DNA of 64,000 nt from Solirubrobacter sp963736505 (GTDB lineage: Bacteria > Actinomycetota > Thermoleophilia > Solirubrobacterales > Solirubrobacteraceae): contig CAVTOZ010000001.1 in NCBI GenBank assembly GCA_963736505.1, positions 124,001 to 188,000 of the forward strand, written 5' to 3'. Positions 36,275-44,054 of this stretch are shown here, piece after piece (position 1 is the first letter of the stretch; the number at the start of each line of letters is the position of its first letter). The position numbers were made by a program, and so were the translations under genes. The notes under the pieces were generated by a model. The model searched no databases, was not told the DNA's origin, and saw only the letters and a program-made list of their open reading frames with translations.

Positions 36275-37260
36275 TGATCCTCCTTAACCGCCGCCGACGG
36301 TTCCTGCACCGGCGACGTCAGACCGTGTTCCACGCCCTCCTCCAAGAGCGCCTGCAACGACACCGCTCCGGCCACGGCGGTGGCCACCCTGACCGACAGC
36401 GCTCCGTACAGTACGGCCCAGCGCAGCCGCTCGGCCAGGGGAGCGCCCCAGCGGTCGGCCCACACGTACGCCGCGGCGAACAGGTCGCCGGCGCCGGTGG
36501 TGTCGACCGCCTCGACGTTCACGCCTTCGACGTGCACGGTCCCTTCCGCCCCGGCGGCGAGCGCGCCGCGCTCGCCGAGCGTGACGATCGCGACCGGCGC
36601 CAGCTCCGCCAGCGCGGCGGCCGCGCGGACGGGCTCGGCGAGGCCGGTCAGCAGGTGCGCCTCGCGCTCGTTGACCAGCAGCGCGCGGACGCCGGTCAGG
36701 TCGGGCAGCGCGCGGCCCGACAGCGCGCGGGCGTCGATGTCGCCGACCGTCGCGTAGATGCGCGCGCCGGGCGGCGCGAGCCGCAGGCGCGGGAGCGAGA
36801 TCACCACCGCGCGCGGCTCGACCGCGGCGAGCTCGCCCGCCGTCGCCTCCTCGCCGGGATCGAACGTCGCCATCGCGCGGTCGCCGTCGGCAGGCATCAC
36901 GACCGTCAGCGGCGTGCGGTCGACGCGCCGGCCGGCGAAGCGCACGCCGTCGACCGTGAGCATCTGCAGCAGCAGGTCGCCGACGGGATCGCGGCCGAGC
37001 GGCGACACGAGCGCGCTGCTGAGGCCGAGCCGGGCGGCGCCGACGGCGGTGATCGCGCCGCCGCCGGGCGAGCGCAGCAGGTCGTTCGCGAGCCGCTCCT
37101 CCCCCAGGCGCGGCACGTTCTCCAGCCCGGCGAACGTCAGGTCCAGGAACGCGGGCTCGGCGCAGGCGATGTCGACGGGACTCATCGGCGAGCCATCGCG
37201 GCAGCGGACTTCGTCCGCGCCATGCGGGATCGCTTTGACCGACGCTTCGCGGTCGGTCAT
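36271..37260 (-). CDS. PfkB-family carbohydrate kinase
   Basis: The 329-aa ribokinase-fold enzyme has the N-terminal ribokinase region (RSPGGGAITAVGAARLGLSS) and the C-terminal signature DTTGAGDLFAAAYVWA with the catalytic Asp and anion hole, so it looks active. The substrate is probably a sugar released or imported by the neighbouring genes. ATG 37260 forms ATGA with the GH4 stop and is used here. However, residues 1-25 (TDREASVKAIPHG) are untypical, and ATG 37185 (MSPVDIACAEP) would give a conventional N-terminus. Its own stop overlaps the binding-protein start by four bases. Confidence 0.9.
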   Translation of the reverse strand: MTDREASVKAIPHGADEVRCRDGSPMSPVDIACAEPAFLDLTFAGLENVPRLGEERLANDLLRSPGGGAITAVGAARLGLSSALVSPLGRDPVGDLLLQMLTVDGVRFAGRRVDRTPLTVVMPADGDRAMATFDPGEEATAGELAAVEPRAVVISLPRLRLAPPGARIYATVGDIDARALSGRALPDLTGVRALLVNEREAHLLTGLAEPVRAAAALAELAPVAIVTLGERGALAAGAEGTVHVEGVNVEAVDTTGAGDLFAAAYVWADRWGAPLAERLRWAVLYGALSVRVATAVAGAVSLQALLEEGVEHGLTSPVQEPSAAVKEDQ

Positions 37261-38579
37261 CCCGGGAACGCCTCCTGCAGCTCCGGCAGGCGCGCGCGGT
37301 AGCCGTCGAAGATCGCCCGCGCGGTGCGGACCGACGGCACCAGCGGGTGCAGCGCGAGCGCCTTGACGGCCAGCTCGCGCGAGCCCAGCAGCGCGGCGTC
37401 GATCGTCGTGCGCTCCACGTCCTTCATCGTCTCGATCAGCGCGCGCGTGTGCGCGGGCACCTGGCCGACGGCGGTCGGGACCGGGCCGGCGCGGCCGACC
37501 ACGCACGGCACCTCGACGACGGCGCGCTCGTCGAGGAACGGCAGCGCCGAGCGGTTGGCGGTGTTGAGGATCAGCACCGCGCGCGTGTTCAGCGCGATCG
37601 CCTCCAGCACCGCGAGCGCCTCGTTCTCGTAGCCGCCGGCGGCGTCGGGCTCGTGGTCGGAGCCGTCGTCGCGCGCCTCGGCCATGTAGGTGCGCTCGCG
37701 GTCGTGGCGGGTCGCGCGCCAGGCGGCCAGCGCGTCGCCGTCGGCCGCCGCGTAGAACTCGCGCTGCTGGCGCAGCAGGAACGCGCCGCGCGCGTTGCCC
37801 TTCAGCGCCTTGACGGTGTCGGCGGCGTAGTAGAAGTAGTACAGGTACTCGTTCGGGATCGTGCCGAGCGAGCGCAGCCATTCGCCTCCGAACAGCCGCC
37901 CCTCCTCGAAGCCCGCGAGCGCCTCGTCGTCGGCGAGCAGCCCGTCCAGCAGCTCGGCGCCCGTGCCGTCGCGGACGGACTTCAGCCACCCGAGGTGATT
38001 GAGCCCGTAGTAGTCGAACCACAGGTCGGCGGGATCGCGGTGCACGGCGGCGGCGACGCGGCGGCACATGCCGGAAGGCGAGTCGCAGATGCCGACCACC
38101 CGGTCGCCGAGCACCTGCTGGACGGCCTCGGTGACGATCCCCGCCGGGTTGGTGAAGTTGATCAGCCACGCGTCCGGCGCGTGCTTCGCGAGCGTCTCGG
38201 CGAGCCGCACCATCACGGGGATCGTGCGCAGCGCGAAGCAGATGCCGCCGGGGCCGGTCGTCTCCTGCCCGAGCACGCCGAGCCCGAGCGGAACGTCCTC
38301 GTCGACGACGCGGCCCTCGAGCTGGCCGACGCGGATCGCGCAGAAGACGAAGTCGGCGCCCTCGACGGCGTCGGCGAGGTCGGTCGTGGTGCGGAACGCG
38401 AGCCGCTCGCCGTGCTCGGCCGCGAGCCCGTCGAGCACGTGGCCGATCCGCTCCAGCCGGGTCGCGTCGACGTCGTGCAGGACGATCTCCTCGAGCCCGA
38501 GCCGGGCGCCCTTGCTCAGCAGCGCGCCGTAGACGAGCGGGACGCGGAAGCCGCCGCCGCCCACGATCGTGAGCTTCAT
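37257..38579 (-). CDS. Family 4 glycoside hydrolase (NAD+- and Mn2+-dependent, 6-phospho-glycosidase type)
   Basis: The 440-aa protein has an N-terminal Rossmann NAD site (MKLTIVGGGGFRVPLVYGAL) and the GH4 metal/substrate motifs NFTNPAGIVTEAV, VGICDSPSGMCRR (metal-binding Cys) and YYGLNHLGW (metal-binding His). GH4 enzymes cleave alpha- or beta-glycosides, often 6-phosphorylated, by transient oxidation at C3 of the sugar. The specificity here is not evident. With the adjacent importer and kinase it should process the incoming glycoside. Its ATG overlaps the DeoR stop (ATGA), and its stop overlaps the kinase start. Confidence 0.92.
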   Translation of the reverse strand: MKLTIVGGGGFRVPLVYGALLSKGARLGLEEIVLHDVDATRLERIGHVLDGLAAEHGERLAFRTTTDLADAVEGADFVFCAIRVGQLEGRVVDEDVPLGLGVLGQETTGPGGICFALRTIPVMVRLAETLAKHAPDAWLINFTNPAGIVTEAVQQVLGDRVVGICDSPSGMCRRVAAAVHRDPADLWFDYYGLNHLGWLKSVRDGTGAELLDGLLADDEALAGFEEGRLFGGEWLRSLGTIPNEYLYYFYYAADTVKALKGNARGAFLLRQQREFYAAADGDALAAWRATRHDRERTYMAEARDDGSDHEPDAAGGYENEALAVLEAIALNTRAVLILNTANRSALPFLDERAVVEVPCVVGRAGPVPTAVGQVPAHTRALIETMKDVERTTIDAALLGSRELAVKALALHPLVPSVRTARAIFDGYRARLPELQEAFPG

Positions 38580-39343
38580 GCGACCGTCACCTCGATCCCC
38601 AGCTTGGCCGCCCGCGGCACGGGCGCGTCGGTCACGATCCGGTCGAGCGCCTCCGGCCCGCACACGCGCACGACGCCGGACATGGCGAACTTGGCGGCGT
38701 CGGCCAGCAGCACGACCGACGTGCTGTTGGCGACCATCGCGCGCTTGATCGGGACCTCGACCATGGTCGTGTCCCACACGCCGAGCTGCTCGTCGACCGC
38801 GCTGGTGCCGAGGAACGCGACGTCGGCGCGCAGCTGGCGCAGCGAGTCCTCGGCGACGACGCCGACGAGCGAGCGGTAGTTGCGCCGCACGATCCCGCCG
38901 GGCAGCACGAGCTCGATCGCGGGATCGGGCAGCAGCTCCTCGAGCACGGCGAGGCTCGTGGTGATCACGGTCACGCGGCGGCCGTGCAGGTGGCGGGCGA
39001 GCTGCAGCGTCGAGGTGCCGATGTCGAGCATCACCGTCTGCCCGTCGGCGACCGTCGCGGCGGCGGCCGCGCCGATCCGGTCCTTGGCGTCGAAGCGCTC
39101 GACCTCGATCTGCGCGAACGGCGCCTCGGCGGCGACGGCGCCGCCGCGCACGCGGGCGAGCTTGCCGTCGGTCGCCAGCCTGCGCAGGTCGCGGCGCACC
39201 GTCATCTCCGACACGCCGAAGCTCTCGGCCAGATCGGAGACGTGCGCCTGGCCGCCGCGCACGGCGCGGAGGATCTCCTGTCGGCGGCGGGCCGGGAGCA
39301 GCGCGTGTTCGATGTTGTTCCGCACGCAGGCGGTTCTTATCAC
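38576..39343 (-). CDS. DeoR-family transcriptional repressor of the sugar operon
   Basis: The 255-aa protein has the DeoR winged helix near residues 20-70 (LPARRRQEILRAVRGGQAHV, VSDLAESFGVSEMTVRRDLR) and a sugar-phosphate sensor domain of the DeoR C-terminal type (VMLDIGTSTLQLARHL, KFAMSGVVRVCGP). It is the first gene of the seven-gene operon and probably represses it until a phosphorylated sugar is bound. GTG 39343 is given; GTG 39325 (VRNNIEHALLPAR) is an equally good start. The preceding exported-protein gene ends only 13 bp upstream, so read-through is possible. Confidence 0.9.
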   Translation of the reverse strand: MIRTACVRNNIEHALLPARRRQEILRAVRGGQAHVSDLAESFGVSEMTVRRDLRRLATDGKLARVRGGAVAAEAPFAQIEVERFDAKDRIGAAAAATVADGQTVMLDIGTSTLQLARHLHGRRVTVITTSLAVLEELLPDPAIELVLPGGIVRRNYRSLVGVVAEDSLRQLRADVAFLGTSAVDEQLGVWDTTMVEVPIKRAMVANSTSVVLLADAAKFAMSGVVRVCGPEALDRIVTDAPVPRAAKLGIEVTVA

Positions 39344-39347
39344 CTTC

Positions 39348-39358
39348 GAACGACGTTC
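39348..39358. promoter_or_regulatory. Candidate DeoR operator
   Basis: GAACGACGTTC is a perfect dyad around a central A, four bases before the outer deoR start; partial TTC/GAA extensions lie on both sides. It also covers the last base pairs of the upstream gene's stop codon region, so chance conservation is possible. Confidence 0.3.
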
Positions 39359-40019
39359 AGAAGCGGAGCTTCAACTTCGGACAGCTCGCGAGCGGCTCGC
39401 CCATGCCGGATCCGGGCGACGTGCGGAAGCAGCTGCCGTACTTGAACGCGCCGTGCCAGTTGCTCGGCAGGTGCACCGTCGCGCTCGCGGTGAAGTGGCC
39501 GGCCGAGGTGCGCTTGGTCTTCGCCGAGACGCGCTTGCTGGCCTGCTTGGCGCCGCGCGGGCCGAGGTAGAAGTACGTCGGCGCGGTCAGCTTGACCGAC
39601 TTCGGGACCGTGTAGCGCTGATAGAGCCGGACCACGCCGGGCTGGAGCGCGCGGAAGGAGAGCTCGAACGAGGGCAGCGTGTAGACGCGCTGCGGCTGCG
39701 AGACGGCCGACTGCGCCGGCGCGGCGACGCGCAGGCGGTGGTTGCGGTCGAGCACGGGCTTGAACGCGAACTCGCCCTTGGCGTCGGTCGTCGTCCGCGC
39801 GAGCTCACGGAACGAACCATGGAACGGGTAGCGCTGGCCTTCGAGCACGACGACCTGGCCCGCGATCGGGGTCGTCCCGTCCAGCAGCGAGCCGGTCACG
39901 CTGTGGGCCGCGCCGTAGCGGACGCTCGGCTTGGCGACGTGGATCTCCAGCGCCGGGGCGGCGGACGCCGTGGCGGGCAGGGCGAGCAGGAGCGCGAGGG
40001 CGAGGACCAGCCGCATCAT
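39357..40019 (-). CDS. Exported hypothetical protein with carboxypeptidase-like/Ig fold
   Basis: The 220-aa protein has a clear signal peptide (MMRLVLALALLLALPATASA) followed by a beta-sandwich region: VTGSLLDGTTPIAGQVVVLE and TTTDAKGEFAFKPVLDRNHR, the pattern of carboxypeptidase-regulatory-like or transthyretin-like domains. The C-terminal half contains a basic turn (KQASKRVSAKTKRT) and a cysteine pair (YGSCFRT, LASCPKL). It should be extracellular and probably structural or ligand-binding. ATG 40019 is chosen with GGTGGA upstream; ATG 40016 and GTG 40028 are alternatives. It lies just upstream of the sugar operon on the same strand. Confidence 0.7.
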   Translation of the reverse strand: MMRLVLALALLLALPATASAAPALEIHVAKPSVRYGAAHSVTGSLLDGTTPIAGQVVVLEGQRYPFHGSFRELARTTTDAKGEFAFKPVLDRNHRLRVAAPAQSAVSQPQRVYTLPSFELSFRALQPGVVRLYQRYTVPKSVKLTAPTYFYLGPRGAKQASKRVSAKTKRTSAGHFTASATVHLPSNWHGAFKYGSCFRTSPGSGMGEPLASCPKLKLRF

Positions 40020-40043
40020 CGGTTCCACCGTAGCGCCGGGAAC

Positions 40044-40958
40044 CTAAGCGCCGGCGTAACCCGCGGCGCGTCCGGCGCGAGCGACGCGCTCGGCCATCTT
40101 GCGATTCGCCTCGTCGATCATCTCGCCGTCGTAGATGGCGGCGCCGTGGCCCTGCGCGTGCGCGTCGTCGTAGGCGGCGAGCATCGCCTCGGCGCGCTCC
40201 CACTCGGCCTGGGTCGGGCTGAAGATCTCGTTGACGGCCGCGATCTGGCCCGGGTGGATCGTCCACTTGCCGTCGAGCCCGAGCGCGCGGGCGAGCCTGG
40301 AGCGCGCTCTGAGCCCCTCGTCGTCGCCGACGCGGGCGTACGGGCCGTCGATCGCCTGGATCCCGGCGGCGCGGGCCGCGACGACGATCTTGGAGTACAC
40401 GTAGTTGAGGTGGTCGCCGGGGTAGCCCTCGGGCGCCGCGCCGATCGTCGTGATCGGGATCCCGACGGCGGCGCTGTAGTCGCCCGGGCCGAAGATCAGC
40501 GTCTCCATCCGCGGGCTCGCGCTCGCGATCGCCTCGCACGCGATCAGCCCGGTCGCGTCCTCGATCTGGGCCTCGATCCCGATCCGGCCGGGTTCCAGGT
40601 CGTGCGCGAGCTCGATCTGGGTGAGCAGCTTGGCGGTCATCTCGACGTCGCCCGGCGTGCGGACCTTGGGGAGCATGATCGCGTCGAGCTTGGCGCCGGC
40701 CTGCTCGACCACGTCGATCAGGTCGCGGTAGTAGTGCGGCGTGTCGGTGCCGTTGACGCGCACCACGATCGTCGTGCCCGGCTTGAACTCGAGCGTGTTG
40801 AGCGCCTCGATCACGCGGGCGCGCGCGGAGGCCTTCTCGTTCGGCGCGACGGCGTCCTCGAGGTCGAGGAACAGCTCGTCGGCGTCAAGCGACGCGGCCT
40901 TCGCGAGGAACCGCTCGCTCGATCCGGGCACGGCATGGCAGGTACGGCGGGAGCGCAT
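40044..40958 (-). CDS. HpcH/HpaI (CitE-like) CoA ester lyase
   Basis: The 304-aa TIM-barrel protein has the CitE/malyl-CoA-lyase motifs: HAVPGSSERFLAKAASLDAD, LFLDLEDAVAPNEK (acidic Mg site), VVRVNGTDTPHYYRDLID, IMLPKVRTPGDVE, EAQIEDATGL, FGPGDYSAAVGIP and GKWTIHPGQIAAVNEIF. It likely cleaves a malyl-, citramalyl- or methylmalyl-type CoA ester, or condenses one from glyoxylate. It is clearly different from the Chloroflexus-type enzyme at 27709, so the genome has at least two. Start ATG 40958. It is divergent from the DNA glycosylase gene with 26 bp between starts, which leaves little room for separate promoters. Confidence 0.85.
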   Translation of the reverse strand: MRSRRTCHAVPGSSERFLAKAASLDADELFLDLEDAVAPNEKASARARVIEALNTLEFKPGTTIVVRVNGTDTPHYYRDLIDVVEQAGAKLDAIMLPKVRTPGDVEMTAKLLTQIELAHDLEPGRIGIEAQIEDATGLIACEAIASASPRMETLIFGPGDYSAAVGIPITTIGAAPEGYPGDHLNYVYSKIVVAARAAGIQAIDGPYARVGDDEGLRARSRLARALGLDGKWTIHPGQIAAVNEIFSPTQAEWERAEAMLAAYDDAHAQGHGAAIYDGEMIDEANRKMAERVARAGRAAGYAGA

Positions 40959-40984
40959 TGGCGGGGCATCGTAGCCTCCATCGG

Positions 40985-41728
40985 GTGCCTGAACTCCCAG
41001 AAGCCGAGCGAGCCCGGCAGGTGATCGAGCGCGCCGTCGGGCGCGAGATCGTCGCCGTCGACGACGCCGACTCCTACGTCTGCCGCCCGCACGCGCCCGG
41101 CGAGTTCGGCGCCGCGCTCGTCGGCCACCGCCTCGTGAGCGCCCACCGGCGCGGGAAGTTCCTGTGGGCGGAGACCGACGGCGGCCCCGACCTCGGCCTC
41201 CACCTCGGCATGGCCGGGAAGCTCGTGGTCGACGAGCCGGCCGACGAGCGCTGGGACCGCTTCGCCTTGGATTTCGCCGGCGGCGGCCGGCTCGCGCTGC
41301 GCGACAAGCGCCGGCTCGGGCGAGCCCTGCTCGAGCCCGACTTCTCGCACATCGGCCCCGACGCCGCGCTCGTCTCGCGCGACGAGTTCCGCAAGCGCTT
41401 CAGCCGCTCCGGGATGCCGATCAAGGCCCGCCTGCTCGACCAGGGCGTGATCTCCGGCGTCGGCAACCTGCTCGCCGACGAGACGCTTTGGCGCGCGCGA
41501 TTGTCGCCGCTGCGCGCGGCGAACTCACTGTCCGTCGAGGAGCTGGACGGCCTGCGTCGCACGATGCGGGCCGCGACGCGCGACGCCATCGCTCACGGCG
41601 GCGTGCATACCGGGAAGTTCATGCCGTCGCGCGTGCGCGGGGGCACGTGTCCGCGGGACGGGTCGTCGCTGGCGCTGGACACGGTCGGCGGGCGGACGAC
41701 GCTGTGGTGTCCTGTGTGCCAGGTGTGA
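40985..41728 (+). CDS. Formamidopyrimidine-DNA glycosylase / endonuclease VIII family protein
   Basis: The 247-aa enzyme starts at GTG 40985 so that, after Met removal, the catalytic Pro is N-terminal (PELPEAERAR). The conserved beta-catalytic Lys is in RRGKFLW, and the helix-two-turn-helix has KARLLDQGVISGVGNLLADE. It excises oxidised bases and nicks the abasic site. The C-terminal zinc finger is atypical: GTCPRDGSSLALDTVGGRTT then WCPVCQV, so one of the four usual cysteines is Asp. Whether it is Fpg (MutM) or Nei type is not resolved. An upstream in-frame ATG at 40958 would block the N-terminal proline and is rejected. The second repeat element follows its stop by 14 bp. Confidence 0.88.
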   Translation: MPELPEAERARQVIERAVGREIVAVDDADSYVCRPHAPGEFGAALVGHRLVSAHRRGKFLWAETDGGPDLGLHLGMAGKLVVDEPADERWDRFALDFAGGGRLALRDKRRLGRALLEPDFSHIGPDAALVSRDEFRKRFSRSGMPIKARLLDQGVISGVGNLLADETLWRARLSPLRAANSLSVEELDGLRRTMRAATRDAIAHGGVHTGKFMPSRVRGGTCPRDGSSLALDTVGGRTTLWCPVCQV

Positions 41729-41742
41729 CTTAGGGGCGAACG

Positions 41743-41916
41743 TCAACTGCGCGGGTGAGGGAGGCGAGGTTCCCAGATCGGGCGCGCTTCGTGGGGGGTG
41801 GCCCGACTTTGTTCGAATAGTTCAAACAAAGTCAGGCCACCCCCTCCGAGCCGCGATCGTTTCCGCCTCGCGAACCGGGCAGGCAACCTGACCCACCCCC
41901 TTACCAGCGCAGTTGA
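41743..41916. repeat. MITE-like intergenic element, copy 2 (174 bp)
   Basis: The ends are TCAACTGCGCGGGTGAGGG (41743-41761) and the reverse complement of TCAACTGCGCTGGTAAGGG (41898-41916). The right 19 bp, plus four more bases outside (CTTT), are identical to the right end of copy 1. Near that end GGCAACCTGACCC and CGATCGTTTCCGCCTCG match the left interior of copy 1 read on the other strand. The centre is occupied by a long hairpin. It sits between the convergent glycosylase and PAAR genes. Confidence 0.6.
41793..41844. terminator. Long hairpin inside repeat copy 2, possible bidirectional terminator
   Basis: GGGGTGGCC and GACTTTGTT (41795-41813) pair with AACAAAGTC and GGCCACCCC (41825-41843), with single mismatches at 41804/41834 and 41814/41824 and a tip GAA-TAG-TTC. 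This is a stem of over 20 bp between two converging genes. No U-tract follows on either strand, so it may protect mRNA ends or be part of the element's own biology. Confidence 0.5.
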
Positions 41917-41927
41917 CTTTCGACCCT

Positions 41928-42215
41928 TCACCGGATGATCACGGTCGGGGACCCCGCCGCAATAGTCCCGCCATGCGCCGTCGCATCCCCCAACCGGGCC
42001 GCCGGCGACCCCGCGATCAGCACCCGGGAAGACCCGCCGACGATCACGTCCGGCGGCCCGACGCACGTGCACGCGTCGCCGATCCGGGCGGCCGGCATGC
42101 CGTTGATCAAGACACCGGGCGCGCCCGCGACGACCGGCCCGCCTACGTGCGGCTTCGGGCCCGGGTCGACCATGGGGCAGACGTGGTTGTCACCTAGGCG
42201 GGCGGCGGGGGGCAC
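41928..42215 (-). CDS. Stand-alone PAAR-motif protein
   Basis: The 95-aa protein is built almost entirely of PAAR repeats: PPAARLGDNHVCP, PGVLINGMPAARIGDACTCV and SRVLIAGSPAARLGDATAHG, with the His and Cys residues that bind a metal at the cone tip. PAAR proteins sharpen the spike of contractile injection systems (type VI secretion, extracellular phage-tail-like particles). No VgrG, sheath, tube or toxin gene is present in this window, so it is an orphan here. The GTG at 42215 lies 5 bp after the stop of the FUSC gene on the same strand, so the two are probably co-transcribed. Confidence 0.85.
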   Translation of the reverse strand: MPPAARLGDNHVCPMVDPGPKPHVGGPVVAGAPGVLINGMPAARIGDACTCVGPPDVIVGGSSRVLIAGSPAARLGDATAHGGTIAAGSPTVIIR

Positions 42216-42220
42216 ATCGC

Positions 42221-43366
42221 CTAGGACGCCGGATCCTCGTCCGCGGTTCCCTGCGCCGCGCGGACGGCGGCCCGGACGGCTTCGACCGCCTCGTCGTACG
42301 ACGCGCCGGCTCCGGCCAGCAGGTCGACCGCGGTCGAGCGGATCTGGCCGACGATCACGCTGACCGAGAGGTTGCCCGTGCGCTCTAGCGCAAGCGTGGC
42401 GGCCGTCGCGGCGCGCAGGGCGGGCTCGCGCACGGCATCGACCGGCGTGCCGCCGTCGAGCGCGGCCTCGAGCGCGAGCACGGCGGTGGCGAGATCCTCG
42501 ATCGCGTCGGCGACGTCCGGCGGGACGTCGTCGCTCAGCCCGAGCGCGCGGACCGCGCCGCGGGCGAGCACGCGCACGTTGCGGACCGCGAGGTCGATCT
42601 GCGCCGCGGCGTCGCCGTACGCCTCGATCGCGCCGAGCGCGCCGCGGCGGGCCGGGGAGTAGCGGGCCGTCTCGCGCCCCTCGCGGACCGCCTCGGAGAA
42701 GTGGGCGCCGAGGTCGTCGATGCCGCGGGCGCGCTCCAGCGCGGCGCCGGCGGCGTCCGGGTCGCGGGCGCGCAGGGCCGCCGCGATGTCGACGAGCGTC
42801 GCCGCCAGCTCCTCGAGCACCGGCTTCAGGGCACCGCGCAGCAGCCGGATCGGGTCGGTCGGGAACAGGACCGCGGCCACCGCGAGCGCGATCGCGCCGC
42901 CGGTCAGCGCGTCGACCGAGCGGGCGAACGTGATCCCGCCCTCCGGCGGCAGGATCGTCGCCACCAGCGCGGCGGAGATCGCCGCCTGGTTGACGAACAG
43001 CTGGCTGGAGCCGAAGAACAGGCCCACGCCCATGCCGAGGAAGACGACGATCGCCAGCTGCACGACGCCCGTCCCGAGCTCGGTCAGCAGCACGTCGGCG
43101 ACCGCGATCCCGAGCGAGACGCCGACCACGAGCTCCGCCGCCCGCCGCCCGCGCTCGTGCGAGCTCTGCCCGAGCGCGATGATCGCCGCCACCGGCGCGA
43201 AGAACGGCGCCGTGTGGCCCCACACGTGGACCGAGAACAGCCACGCGAGCGCCGCCGCGACCGACGCCTGGACCATCGTGCGCCAGGCGAGCCGCACGCG
43301 CAGCCAGCGCGTGCGCATCGACACCTTCGACCGCTCGGTCGCCTCCTCGATCAGCGGCTGGAGCAC
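42221..43366 (-). CDS. FUSC-family (aromatic acid exporter/YccS-like) membrane protein
   Basis: The 381-aa protein has six or so transmembrane segments in its first 150 residues (WRTMVQASVAAALAWLFSVH, APVAAIIALGQSS, LVVGVSLGIAVADVLL, GGAIALAVAAVLFP) and a long helical cytoplasmic half. This is the FUSC/ArAE layout of efflux proteins for aromatic or fusaric-acid-like compounds. Compared with AaeB it is a half-length form that would have to oligomerise. GTG 43366 overlaps the 3' end of the upstream GNAT gene by 16 bp; ATG 43318 (MRTRWLRVRL) is an alternative start. The PAAR gene follows after 5 bp. Confidence 0.85.
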   Translation of the reverse strand: MLQPLIEEATERSKVSMRTRWLRVRLAWRTMVQASVAAALAWLFSVHVWGHTAPFFAPVAAIIALGQSSHERGRRAAELVVGVSLGIAVADVLLTELGTGVVQLAIVVFLGMGVGLFFGSSQLFVNQAAISAALVATILPPEGGITFARSVDALTGGAIALAVAAVLFPTDPIRLLRGALKPVLEELAATLVDIAAALRARDPDAAGAALERARGIDDLGAHFSEAVREGRETARYSPARRGALGAIEAYGDAAAQIDLAVRNVRVLARGAVRALGLSDDVPPDVADAIEDLATAVLALEAALDGGTPVDAVREPALRAATAATLALERTGNLSVSVIVGQIRSTAVDLLAGAGASYDEAVEAVRAAVRAAQGTADEDPAS

Positions 43367-43884
43367 AGCTCGCGCCGGTATTCGACGAGTTCGAGCCCGA
43401 GCATCGGCTCCTCGAACGGCCGCCCCGCGAGCGCCCAGCCCTCGCGCTCATAGAACGCGCGCGCGCGTGACTGACCCGCGGGCGTGTAGAGCCGGATCGT
43501 GCGGTAGCCCTGGCGCAGCGCCTCCTCGAGCCCCAGCGCGTGCAGCCGCGTCGCCAGGCCGGTCCCCCACCACGGCGGCCGCACGAACAGCATCCACAGA
43601 TGCGCGCGGCCGGGGATCCGCACGTGCGCGCGCTCGCGCTCGGCCGCGTGCGTGATGCCGACGTGCCCCGCCGGCTCGCCGCCGGGCTCGAGCGCCATCG
43701 CGCACCAGGTGCTCGCCTGGCGCAGGCGCTCGCGGATCGCGCGCACCTCGAGGCTGCGCGGCGGCGGCCGCCAGCCTTCGGGCGCCCAGTCGACGTAGGA
43801 CTCGAAGCCGAGGCGGGTCGTGGCCGCCAGCGACGACGCGTCCTCGGGACCGGCGATCCGGATCTCCAGGGCGGTGGGGTCCAC
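43351..43884 (-). CDS. GNAT-family N-acetyltransferase
   Basis: The 177-aa protein has the GNAT fold: IRIAGPEDASSLAATTRLGF at the N-terminus, a beta-hairpin with GHVGITH, then AHLWMLFVRPPWWGTGLATR. In the last stretch RPPWWGTGLA replaces the canonical Q/RxxGxG/A acetyl-CoA loop and is a recognisable variant. YRTIRLYTPAGQSRARAFYE and GWALAGRPFEEPM close the domain. The substrate is unknown. The start is GTG 43884. Its stop lies within the start region of the FUSC gene, so the GNAT-FUSC-PAAR genes appear to be one transcript. Confidence 0.88.
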   Translation of the reverse strand: MDPTALEIRIAGPEDASSLAATTRLGFESYVDWAPEGWRPPPRSLEVRAIRERLRQASTWCAMALEPGGEPAGHVGITHAAERERAHVRIPGRAHLWMLFVRPPWWGTGLATRLHALGLEEALRQGYRTIRLYTPAGQSRARAFYEREGWALAGRPFEEPMLGLELVEYRRELCSSR

Positions 43885-44054
43885 GGGCCGCGAGCGTAGC
43901 GATCCCGCTCTTGAACGCGCTACCTAACTCTTGAGTCGAAGGTGAGAGTGACTGGAGATCGGGTCTGAACCCCACGCCGGCGGCTCAAGCGGGCCCTCTG
44001 CGATGCCGACACCCGGGGGAGAGCCGGACCCCCCGCCCCCGGCCAATCCTCCCC
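43885..44054 (+). other. Leader of the cell-wall hydrolase gene
   Basis: The 170 bp between divergent genes contain a strong GC hairpin (CCGGGGG, loop AGAGCCGGA, CCCCCCG; about 44027-44050) immediately before the TTG start. A second GC-rich dyad is CGCCGGCGG near 43975. No canonical ribosome-binding site precedes the start codon; the bases there read TCCTCCCC. The leader is long and structured enough to be regulatory, but I cannot assign a known class. Confidence 0.35.

Noticed and set aside
36271..38169. Extended start for the PfkB kinase inside the GH4 gene
   Set aside because: The extra residues are the shadow of GH4 coding sequence. Starts at 37260 or 37185 agree with operon overlap and family length.
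43920..44054. Possible c-di-AMP (ydaO-type) riboswitch before the wall hydrolase
   Set aside because: A GGGGGA...AATCC similarity is present, but the second half of the ydaO aptamer would have to lie inside the coding region, and the core motifs are not all found. A covariance search would decide.
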